Positions 6,990 through 12,835 of a stretch of 26,952 nt of DNA are shown in pieces. The notes under the pieces were generated by a model that saw only the letters and a list, made by a program, of their open reading frames with translations, was not told the DNA's origin and did no database searches. A program made the position numbers and the translations under genes. The first letter of the stretch is position 1, and every line of letters begins with the position of its first letter. This stretch comes from Scatomorpha merdigallinarum (GTDB lineage: Bacteria > Bacillota > Clostridia > Oscillospirales > Oscillospiraceae): the NCBI GenBank assembly GCA_018710885.1, contig DVJA01000085.1, forward strand, positions 1 through 26,952. The letters are read 5' to 3'.

Positions 6990-8069
6990 TTAGGCTTTTT
7001 TCCTGTCGATAATGTAGCACCTAACAGCGACGATAGCGAGGAAGGCAATTCCCATGTATCCGGTGTAAGGATAGATGATACCGACCAGGTCGCTGAAAGG
7101 AAGCTGACCGCCGACCAGAGCTATTATGCCGAGGACGACAATTATGATCTTGTGCTTCGTGGTGCCCTCCTTACCGAACTTGTTAGCTGTGACCCACAGC
7201 ATAGGAGCGGCAGTGGAGAAAATTTCGCCGATAATGACGATGGAGAAAATCGTACCGAAAACCGGAGAAATGAACTCGGCCAGGTAGAGAATGGGGATCT
7301 CCATGGCGGCGGTGTTCTCGATGTCGCAAAGCATGGCCAGGCTGACGCAGATGCCGGCCAGCATGAGCAGCACGCCGCCGATTATGGCACCGAGTTTAAC
7401 CTCGCGCTTGCTGTTGGCACCGGCGCCCATACCGTTCAGGAAAGGTACGGAGCCGGTGGCGTTATACGCAACGTAAAGCATACCGGCGATCCACCAGCTA
7501 CTGGCGGCGGGGTTGGTCTCAACGTTTTGGATGGTTTCATTGACGTTGGCCAGCGCGCCGCCACGGGTGACAAGCGTATAGATGGCGATAATCATAGTAA
7601 ACAGTATGGTGAAAGGACCAAGACAGCCTATTATGTCTATCAGCTTTTGCAGGCCGAGCAAAACTGCCAGGGTTGCAAGTACGGCCATCGCGGTGGAGCC
7701 GACCCAGTTGGGCAGGCCAAAATACTGATTGATAGTGGCGCCGGCGCCGGAGATCATGACGACGACAACGCAGAACAGGAAGATCGGAATAAACCACTCA
7801 AAGAAGATGCCAAGCACTTTTCCGCAATAATAACGGAAAGGCTTGAAGTCTAGATCATCCTTGTGGTCATAGCCATGCCCTGTAAAGACAGCGCCGCTCC
7901 AGGAAAACAGGAACATGCTTATAAGTGCGCCTCCGACGCCCCACAGTCCATAGGATGTGAAAAACTGCATGATTTCCTGTCCGGAGGCGAATCCGGAGCC
8001 AATCATAAACGCGATAAACGCGCCCGCATATTTTATGACTGGCCAGAGGTGTTTTTTTTTCTCTTCCAT
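6990..8069 (-). CDS. YkvI-family membrane transporter
   Basis: This integral membrane protein of 359 residues has about ten hydrophobic segments. The first segment carries GSGFASGQEIMQFFTSYGLWG, a hallmark of the YkvI family (COG3949) within the amino-acid/polyamine/cation (LeuT-fold) superfamily; unwound, Gly-rich first helices of this kind bind substrate. The family is largely uncharacterised. The preceding gene is a PLP aminotransferase in the same operon (38-base gap), so an amino acid or amine substrate is a reasonable inference. The ATG has GAGAGGAG upstream. The C-terminus is short and basic (IIDRKKA). Transcription ends at the shared terminator at 6932-6965. Confidence 0.85.
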   Translation of the reverse strand: MEEKKKHLWPVIKYAGAFIAFMIGSGFASGQEIMQFFTSYGLWGVGGALISMFLFSWSGAVFTGHGYDHKDDLDFKPFRYYCGKVLGIFFEWFIPIFLFCVVVVMISGAGATINQYFGLPNWVGSTAMAVLATLAVLLGLQKLIDIIGCLGPFTILFTMIIAIYTLVTRGGALANVNETIQNVETNPAASSWWIAGMLYVAYNATGSVPFLNGMGAGANSKREVKLGAIIGGVLLMLAGICVSLAMLCDIENTAAMEIPILYLAEFISPVFGTIFSIVIIGEIFSTAAPMLWVTANKFGKEGTTKHKIIIVVLGIIALVGGQLPFSDLVGIIYPYTGYMGIAFLAIVAVRCYIIDRKKA

Positions 8070-8107
8070 TGTTATTCTCCTCTCTATTCGGGGATATATA
8101 TGCTGCT

Positions 8108-9193
8108 TTAAAGCAGGGCTTCCGCTTCTTTAAGGAGCTCTATAAGTCTGTCTATATTCTTGTGTATATTCAGTCGAACAGCGTTCTTTCCAAGGCCCTC
8201 GTAACCATCACAGGTGATGGCGCGAATACCAACCTTCTCTAGGAGCGAACAAAGGTCGATAGATTCATCATCTGTATAAAGCATTGTTATGGGCACGCTG
8301 TTGCAGGTCTCGGAATACTTCAGTTTGTCAAGCGAGGCCAGCATCCTGGGCTTATCTATGAGAACTTTCTCGCGGCAGCGCCCGGCCCAGTCGCAGTTGA
8401 TTATTGCCTCAGCAATGCGTCCGGCAATCTCGTTTTTTGAGTACGGCACGTTGACCTTCGCCGCAGCGCCTATCACTACTGGGTTGGCGAGAAGATAGCC
8501 GAGACGTATGCCGGCTGCGCCCATACCCTTTGAGAAGGTGCGCATAACAGCGAGGTTGTCGTACTTATCTATGAGACGTACAGCGCTCTCTGCAGGGGGC
8601 ATGTAATCCCCGTAAGCCTCGTCCAGCACGACAAAGCTGTCGAGTTCACGCGCAAGCTTGACAATTTCTTCGGCCTGCTCGAGGGGAATAACTTGTCCCG
8701 TAGGATTGTTGGGGTTGTCAATATAAATATATGCGCCCGGATTGGCTTTCATGGCCGCCAGGAAGTCGTCCAGCTTAAAGGCGTAGTTGTTTTCTTTCTT
8801 GAGGTATACCGGACGATAGACGGTTTCATATGTTACAAAGTCGTCGACAACTGCGGTAAACTGAGGCGCGAGCCCGATAATAACCTTGCCAGGTACAAGA
8901 ACCATGCGGTTGAGGGTAAGTATGGCGCCGATAGAACCGCAAGTAAGCAAGATCTCGTCGCGGGTTAGCTTCACAACGTCCTTGTATCGGTTAATAATAG
9001 CGTCTTTGATATCGTCGTCGGAGTGAGGATATTCAACAACATCTGTATAAAGCGTCGCGTCAAAATGAACGTCCGGGCAGAAGCCATAGGGGTTAGAGCC
9101 CATGGAACAGTCCAGCTCGAACGGAGCTTGAGACAAGTGCTCGGAATAGTCATTTCTCTCCTGCGTAAGCAAGACCTGTCTAATACCGTACAT
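8108..9193 (-). CDS. PLP-dependent class I/II aminotransferase (HisC-like)
   Basis: The enzyme is a 361-residue cytoplasmic fold-type I protein. Visible motifs are YIDNPNNPTGQ (cofactor ring contact), VVLDEAYGDY (Asp/Tyr pairing with the pyridine and phenol of PLP), TFSKGMGAAGIRLGYLL (Schiff-base Lys in FSK and a phosphate-binding Arg) and a C-terminal VRLNIH substrate-carboxylate Arg. The pattern SMGSNPYG...P near the N-terminus is like histidinol-phosphate aminotransferase and threonine-phosphate decarboxylase. There are no histidine or cobalamin genes nearby, so the substrate is open. ATG at 9193 is chosen because AAAAGGAC lies just upstream; a longer form from TTG at 9214 has no ribosome binding site. 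It is co-transcribed with the YkvI-type transporter. Confidence 0.85.
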   Translation of the reverse strand: MYGIRQVLLTQERNDYSEHLSQAPFELDCSMGSNPYGFCPDVHFDATLYTDVVEYPHSDDDIKDAIINRYKDVVKLTRDEILLTCGSIGAILTLNRMVLVPGKVIIGLAPQFTAVVDDFVTYETVYRPVYLKKENNYAFKLDDFLAAMKANPGAYIYIDNPNNPTGQVIPLEQAEEIVKLARELDSFVVLDEAYGDYMPPAESAVRLIDKYDNLAVMRTFSKGMGAAGIRLGYLLANPVVIGAAAKVNVPYSKNEIAGRIAEAIINCDWAGRCREKVLIDKPRMLASLDKLKYSETCNSVPITMLYTDDESIDLCSLLEKVGIRAITCDGYEGLGKNAVRLNIHKNIDRLIELLKEAEALL

Positions 9194-9249
9194 TGCGACA
9201 CGTCCTTTTCTCAATAAAGTAGTAGATGTATGTTTCGAAATATGTCTAA

Positions 9250-9278
9250 ATTATAAATTAAATGTTAACAAATTTCAA
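9250..9278 (-). promoter_or_regulatory. Promoter of the aminotransferase-transporter operon
   Basis: Reading leftward, TTGAAA (-35, 9273-9278) and a perfect TATAAT (-10, 9250-9255) are separated by 17 bases. The predicted start is near 9243, giving a 50-base leader. Confidence 0.75.
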
Positions 9279-9413
9279 TTAACAAGAGTGTCAAACAATC
9301 ACATGTTCTTTATCAATTTATAGTGAAAAACTACACAAAATTATTATATAAGCTTGTCCATATAGAGCGCAGACAAAGAGAAACAGGACATTTTTTATAT
9401 GGAAGGAATGAGT

Positions 9414-9473
9414 ATGTTCGTCAGCAAGAACGTCGCACCCATATACAACTGCGACATACTAACCGCCTGGTAA
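9414..9473 (+). CDS. Candidate 19-residue micropeptide MFVSKNVAPIYNCDILTAW
   Basis: This short ORF runs ATG at 9414 to TAA at 9471-9473, with GGAAGG (9401-9406) seven bases before the ATG. Fourteen of the 18 sense codons after the ATG end in C or G, although the DNA just upstream is very AT-rich; this is the codon style of real genes in the window. A slightly longer version could start at 9399. No known peptide family is recognised. The single Cys and the terminal Trp are notable. The stop codon lies in the loop of a hairpin (9459-9483), so a leader peptide is an alternative to a secreted or modified peptide. Too short for certainty. Confidence 0.35.
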   Translation: MFVSKNVAPIYNCDILTAW

Positions 9474-9483
9474 AAGCGGTTGG
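9459..9483 (+). other. Hairpin overlapping the micropeptide stop codon
   Basis: CTAACCGC (9459-9466) can pair with GCGGTTGG (9476-9483; one G-U pair) over a 9-base loop containing TAA. A smaller hairpin, GTCGCA (9432-9437) with TGCGAC (9450-9455), precedes it. No T-run directly follows, so it is not a simple terminator. Confidence 0.4.
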
Positions 9484-9518
9484 CCGACTGCAAGCGCCAG
9501 TGGGGTTCAGATAGGGAC

Positions 9519-9542
9519 AAAAAATTTTTTCAAAAATTTTTT
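9519..9542. repeat. Phased A/T-tract repeat (A6T6-C-A5T6)
   Basis: Two back-to-back AnTn tracts, with centres roughly 12 bases apart, lie between the micropeptide and the lipoprotein gene. AnTn tracts near the helical repeat bend DNA. The rest of 9194-9635 is AT-rich up to about 9410 and holds the leftward promoter at 9250-9278; the part after 9543 holds a weak inverted repeat TTTGGCG (9556-9562) and CGCCAAA (9603-9609). Confidence 0.5.
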
Positions 9543-9635
9543 CACCGACCCCGGTTTTGGCGATGCCCCTCCGTAATCTATGGGTGTAAGCGAAAAACAA
9601 AACGCCAAACACACATAAATAAGGAGATGACTTAA

Positions 9636-10553
9636 ATGAAGAAGCTCAACGTCAAAACGATAGGTATCGCCGCTGCTGCCACCGCCATGCTGGTGCTTGC
9701 CGGGTGTGGTGAAACCAACACAGCAGCCATCCCGCAGGAGAGCCTGACCACACAGAGCCTGCCCGCTACGCAGGAGGCCGCTGGCACCCTGCTGCTCAGC
9801 GTGAATCCGGCTATCGAGCTCGACTACGACATGAGCGGCGACGTGGTGCAGCTCAACGCCCTCAACGACGACGCCAAAGCTGTGCTCGCGGGCTATGACA
9901 GCTACTACGGCCGCAGCGCCGAGGTTGTCGCCGCAGAGCTGGTGGGCGAGATAGACGAAGCCGGATACTTCGATACGACCGTCGCCGGACAGGAGCGCAA
10001 TATCGTGCTCAAGCTCGAGCGCGGCAGCGAGTACCCCGAGGGCTTCCTCACGGGAATAGAGGCATCTGTCCGTCAGGCGGTCAGTGAGCGCGGTGGCACG
10101 AGCCAGGCGGTGGCCATCGGCGCAGACGACTACAACGCCGCTTACGCCGACCGTGGCTATATCAGCAAAGACGCGGCCGAGCGCCTGGTCGCTGCCCAGA
10201 CCGGCATCAGCAACCCACAGTTCGTGGTCAAGGATTACGAGCTCGACGACGGCGACTACGAGGTGGAGCTGATTGTGGACGGCGTAGAGTACGAGTACGA
10301 AGTTGACGCCTACACCGGTCGCGTGACTGAGGTCGAGCGCGACGACGACCGCTATGACGATGTCTACGACGACGTGTACGATGACCGCTGGGACGACCTC
10401 GACGACCTTTACGACGATGACCGCTATGACGACTGGGACGACATGTACGACGACTGGGACGATGACGATGATGACTGGGATGACGATTGGGACGACGATG
10501 ACGATTGGGACGATGACGATGACGACGACTGGGATGACGACTGGGACGACTGA
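9636..10553 (+). CDS. Lipoprotein with RsgI-ectodomain-like region, PepSY-like domain and Asp/Trp tail
   Basis: The predicted 305-residue lipoprotein has a type II signal (MKKLNVKT, hydrophobic core, LAGC with Cys24). Residues about 50-160 resemble the extracytoplasmic domain of anti-sigma-I factors: TLLLSVNPAIELDYDMSGDV, then LNALNDDAKAVL. It includes the Asn57-Pro58 step at which RsgI proteins self-cleave. Residues about 177-234 (KDAAERLVAAQTG...YEYEVDAYTGRVTEVE) form a PepSY-like domain. The last 70 residues (236-305) are a repetitive acidic tail of Asp with regularly placed Trp and Tyr (DDWDDMYDDWDDDDDDWDD). AAGGAG lies 9 bases before the ATG. It directly precedes sigI-rsgI, and RsgI ends in a similar tail, so a role as partner, decoy or co-sensor in SigI signalling is inferred. 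The function of the tail (cation, polymer or wall binding) is unknown. Confidence 0.85.
   Translation: MKKLNVKTIGIAAAATAMLVLAGCGETNTAAIPQESLTTQSLPATQEAAGTLLLSVNPAIELDYDMSGDVVQLNALNDDAKAVLAGYDSYYGRSAEVVAAELVGEIDEAGYFDTTVAGQERNIVLKLERGSEYPEGFLTGIEASVRQAVSERGGTSQAVAIGADDYNAAYADRGYISKDAAERLVAAQTGISNPQFVVKDYELDDGDYEVELIVDGVEYEYEVDAYTGRVTEVERDDDRYDDVYDDVYDDRWDDLDDLYDDDRYDDWDDMYDDWDDDDDDWDDDWDDDDDWDDDDDDDWDDDWDD
10464..10505 (+). repeat. 42-base direct repeat, copy 1 (lipoprotein tail)
   Basis: This block in the Asp/Trp tail of the lipoprotein gene is identical over 42 bases to 12057-12098 in the tail of rsgI; identity breaks at the flanking base on both sides. Confidence 0.85.
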
Positions 10554-10634
10554 GCGGTTAACCGAGATTTAACCTGGATTTCATGCGGATTTGATGTAAA
10601 ATCCTGCCGCTTATGATATTCTCGTAAAAACCCA

Positions 10635-10663
10635 CGCGCCGGCCTGATCCTGAGACCGGCGCG
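10635..10663 (+). other. GC-rich hairpin in the sigI leader
   Basis: CGCGCCGG (10635-10642) pairs with CCGGCGCG (10656-10663) over a 13-base loop, ending about 20 bases before the sigI ATG. Only three T follow, so it is a poor terminator. It may limit read-through from the lipoprotein gene or regulate sigI. TATGAT at 10612-10617 upstream could be a -10 box, but no good -35 was found. Confidence 0.45.
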
Positions 10664-10683
10664 CGGATTTATGGGGGATAACG

Positions 10684-11400
10684 ATGGTCTCAACGAAGCA
10701 GGACATAGTCGAATGGGTGCTTGCGGCCAAGGAAGATCCGGAAGCTGCCGACAGGCTGATAAACCAATACATGGGCTTTATCCGCGCCGAGGCGAAGAAA
10801 CTCAGCTTTGGCGACGGCGAGGACGAGTTGAGCATAGCCATGTTTGCGTTCTATGAAGCCGTGGTCGGCTACGAGCGCTCGCGCGGGAACTTTTTGAAGT
10901 TTGCGTCCAAGGTAATCCGCTCGCGGCTGATAGACTACCACCGCGCCGAGAGCCGCCACCGCGGCCACGGCTCGCTGAACGAACGCGCGAGCCAGGACGG
11001 CGCGGAGCTCCTGGAGCTGCTGCCCGACACACGCGACGATATAGAGGAGCTGAACACCCGCGAGGCGGCGCAGAGCGAGATTGAGGAGTACGCCCGGGCG
11101 CTGGCCGCCTTCGGCATCACGTTTTCCGAGGTCGCGGACAACTGCCCCAAGCAGGAACGCACGCTTGCGGCGTGCATGGACGCGCTCAATTACGCCCGGC
11201 GCCGGCCGGAACTGCTCGCCGCCGTGGAAAAGAGCGGCAAGCTGCCCATGACGGAACTGGCCTCCGGCGCGGGCGTAGAGCGCAAAACGCTTGAGCGGCA
11301 CAGAAAGTATCTCGTTGCCATGCTCATTGCGTTCACGAACGGGTTCGAGATAATACGTGGCCACTTGTGCAGGCTGGACGGCGGGAGGGGGACGAAATGA
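10684..11400 (+). CDS. sigI: RNA polymerase sigma factor SigI
   Basis: The 238-residue protein matches the SigI family in length and motifs. The sigma-2 region is AADRLINQYMGFIRAEAKKL, then EDELSIAMFAFYEAVVGYER and FLKFASKVIRSRLIDYHRAE. A SigI-specific C-terminal domain replaces a normal sigma-4: LPMTELASGAGVERKTLERH, then YLVAMLIAFTNGFEIIRGHL. In Bacillus, SigI serves heat and envelope stress; in cellulolytic clostridia, multiple SigI factors respond to extracellular polysaccharide through RsgI. GGGGGAT lies 6 bases before the ATG. Its stop overlaps the start of rsgI by four bases (ATGA), giving translational coupling and balanced amounts of sigma and anti-sigma. Confidence 0.92.
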   Translation: MVSTKQDIVEWVLAAKEDPEAADRLINQYMGFIRAEAKKLSFGDGEDELSIAMFAFYEAVVGYERSRGNFLKFASKVIRSRLIDYHRAESRHRGHGSLNERASQDGAELLELLPDTRDDIEELNTREAAQSEIEEYARALAAFGITFSEVADNCPKQERTLAACMDALNYARRRPELLAAVEKSGKLPMTELASGAGVERKTLERHRKYLVAMLIAFTNGFEIIRGHLCRLDGGRGTK

Positions 11401-12137
11401 AATACCTGATACTTGAGTCCCATGCCGCTTACTGCATCGCCCTCGGTGAAGACGGGCGCTGCATCAAGTGTGCAAATATGCGCTATGAGGTCGGCGACAG
11501 GGTGGAGGACGTAATTGAACTGAAACTACCTGAGCGGCGAGACAACCGCCGCATTGTGCGCATGGCCTCCCTCTGCGCCGGGCTGGCAGCCTGCCTGTGT
11601 ATAGCGTTTTTCGGCTGGTATCAGCCCAACTACGCGGCCTACGGCACCATGCGCATGAGCATCAACCCAGACGTCGAACTCACGCTCAGCCGCACTGAGC
11701 GGATTCTCGACGCCGAGGGCCTCAACGCAGACGGTGTAGCACTGCTGGAGGGGATGGACTTCTCCGGCATGGACGCCCAGGAGGCCGCGGACGCCCTGGT
11801 TGCGCAGTCGATAGCGGGTGGATATCTGAGTGAAGGCGGTCAGGTGACCGTCTCCGTGGATGGCGGCAGCGAGGACTGGCGCCGTGAGACCGAGGGCGAT
11901 ACGCTCGAAACGCTTGAGGAGCGCTACGGTACTTTCGCCATAATCCGCACGCCTGATGACCCGATAGTCACCATACCTGTGCCCACTCCAAGCCCGACGC
12001 CCACGCCTGCACCCACGCCGTTGCCGTCGCCTGTGTCCACTTCGCCGCCATATACGGACGATGATGACTGGGATGACGATTGGGACGACGATGACGATGA
12101 TGACTGGGACGATGACGACGGAGATTGGGACGATTGA
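11397..12137 (+). CDS. rsgI: Anti-sigma-I factor RsgI with Asp/Trp-rich C-terminal tail
   Basis: This 246-residue single-pass membrane protein has an N-terminal cytoplasmic RsgI_N domain that binds SigI (about 1-50; MKYLILESHAAYCIALGEDG). A transmembrane helix follows (about 54-74), then the extracytoplasmic RsgI domain (about 80-160) with MSINPDVELTLSRTERIL. Asn90-Pro91 is the known self-cleavage site of the family. A Pro/Thr linker (about 196-218) leads to a 26-residue acidic tail (DDDDWDDDWDDDDDDDWDDD...). In RsgI proteins the C-terminal module is the sensor and is often a carbohydrate-binding domain; here it is replaced by Asp/Trp repeats like those on the neighbouring lipoprotein. ATG at 11397 is preceded by GGGAGGGGGAC. 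A strong terminator follows. Confidence 0.9.
   Translation: MKYLILESHAAYCIALGEDGRCIKCANMRYEVGDRVEDVIELKLPERRDNRRIVRMASLCAGLAACLCIAFFGWYQPNYAAYGTMRMSINPDVELTLSRTERILDAEGLNADGVALLEGMDFSGMDAQEAADALVAQSIAGGYLSEGGQVTVSVDGGSEDWRRETEGDTLETLEERYGTFAIIRTPDDPIVTIPVPTPSPTPTPAPTPLPSPVSTSPPYTDDDDWDDDWDDDDDDDWDDDDGDWDD
12057..12098 (+). repeat. 42-base direct repeat, copy 2 (rsgI tail)
   Basis: Identical to 10464-10505; see that entry. The copies are about 1.6 kb apart in the same orientation, both in the same reading phase of the Asp/Trp repeat. Confidence 0.85.
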
Positions 12138-12142
12138 TATAA

Positions 12143-12182
12143 CTGCCCTGCGCGTTTGCTTGACGCGCAGGGCAGATTTTTT
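12143..12182 (+). terminator. Rho-independent terminator after sigI-rsgI
   Basis: A perfect 13-base stem, CTGCCCTGCGCGT (12143-12155) with ACGCGCAGGGCAG (12163-12175), has a 7-base loop and is followed by A and six T. Confidence 0.92.
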
Positions 12183-12220
12183 GTGACATGAAGGCAAATG
12201 CGGATATTTTTGCGCTCGCT

Positions 12221-12249
12221 TGTAGTCCGGGCGTGCGAAATGATAGTAT
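12221..12249 (+). promoter_or_regulatory. Candidate ECF autoregulatory promoter, copy 1
   Basis: TGTAGT (12221-12226), 17 bases, then TAGTAT (12244-12249), ending 28 bases before the ECF sigma start. The paralogous pair on the other strand has TGTAGC, 17 bases, GAGTAG and the same 28-base distance. Most ECF factors transcribe their own operon, so these may be the -35 and -10 elements they recognise. Confidence 0.5.
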
Positions 12250-12277
12250 ATGTTTGAGGACACAAAGGAGGTGCCGG

Positions 12278-12835
12278 ATGGAGGACGAGGCCATATTGGA
12301 GCTCTTTTTCGCGCGCTCGGAGCAGGGTATAAGCGAGCTGGACGCCAAGTACGGGGCGCTGTGCCGCTCGCTGGCCTACAACATACTCGGCAGCCGCGAG
12401 GACGCCGCCGAGTGCGTAAACGACGCCTATCTCGGCGCCTGGCGGGCCATACCGCCCGAGCGTCCGGAGCGCTTGCGCGCGTGGGTGTGCCGGGTGGTGC
12501 GGAATATAGCGCTCGCGCGCCGGCGCAAAAACACGGCTGCCAGGCGCGACGCCTCCTTTGACGTGGCGCTCGGCGAGCTGGAGGACGCCCTGGCGTCTCC
12601 GGGCGAGGTGGGTGATGCGCTCGAAGCCCGTGAGCTGGCGCACATGCTGGAGGGCTTCCTGGACACCTTGAGCGCTGAGAACAGGGCAATATTTGTGAGG
12701 CGCTACTGGTTTTCCGACTCCTGCGCCGAGATTGCCGCGCAGGTGGGCATAAGCGAGGGCAACGTGACGGTGCGCCTCACCAGGCTGCGCCGCGCATTGC
12801 GGAAATATCTCGAAGACAGAGGGGTGTACGTATGA
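12278..12835 (+). CDS. ECF-type RNA polymerase sigma factor (pair 1)
   Basis: The 185-residue protein has ECF architecture. Region 2 is at about residues 12-80 (DAKYGALCRSLAYNILGSRE, then AECVNDAYLGAWRAIP and VCRVVRNIALARRR). A variable linker leads to region 4 (about 125-180; LSAENRAIFVRRYWFSDSCA, then IAAQVGISEGNVTVRLTRLR) with its helix-turn-helix. AAAGGAGGTG sits just before ATG 12278; an upstream in-frame start at 12188 is rejected because it lies before the promoter-like element and has no ribosome binding site. The stop overlaps the anti-sigma gene by four bases. It is clearly paralogous to the factor at 23566-24123 (shared ILELFFARSE, ELDAKYGA, RAIPPERPE, RRYWF). The signal sensed is unknown. 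Confidence 0.9.
   Translation: MEDEAILELFFARSEQGISELDAKYGALCRSLAYNILGSREDAAECVNDAYLGAWRAIPPERPERLRAWVCRVVRNIALARRRKNTAARRDASFDVALGELEDALASPGEVGDALEARELAHMLEGFLDTLSAENRAIFVRRYWFSDSCAEIAAQVGISEGNVTVRLTRLRRALRKYLEDRGVYV

Noticed and set aside
6984..7853. 289-codon frame on the plus strand opposite the YkvI-type gene
   Set aside because: Antisense to a clear membrane protein; composition is low-complexity and hydrophilic, with no domain.
9323..9514. 63-codon GTG-start frame spanning the intergenic region before the lipoprotein
   Set aside because: It crosses an AT-rich and a GC-rich zone without consistent codon preference. The overlapping 19-codon frame has better codon use and a ribosome binding site.
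10333..10552. Short repeated units in the lipoprotein gene as a CRISPR or non-coding tandem array
   Set aside because: The repeats keep one reading frame, encode Asp/Trp/Tyr, have no spacers and end at the gene's stop codon.
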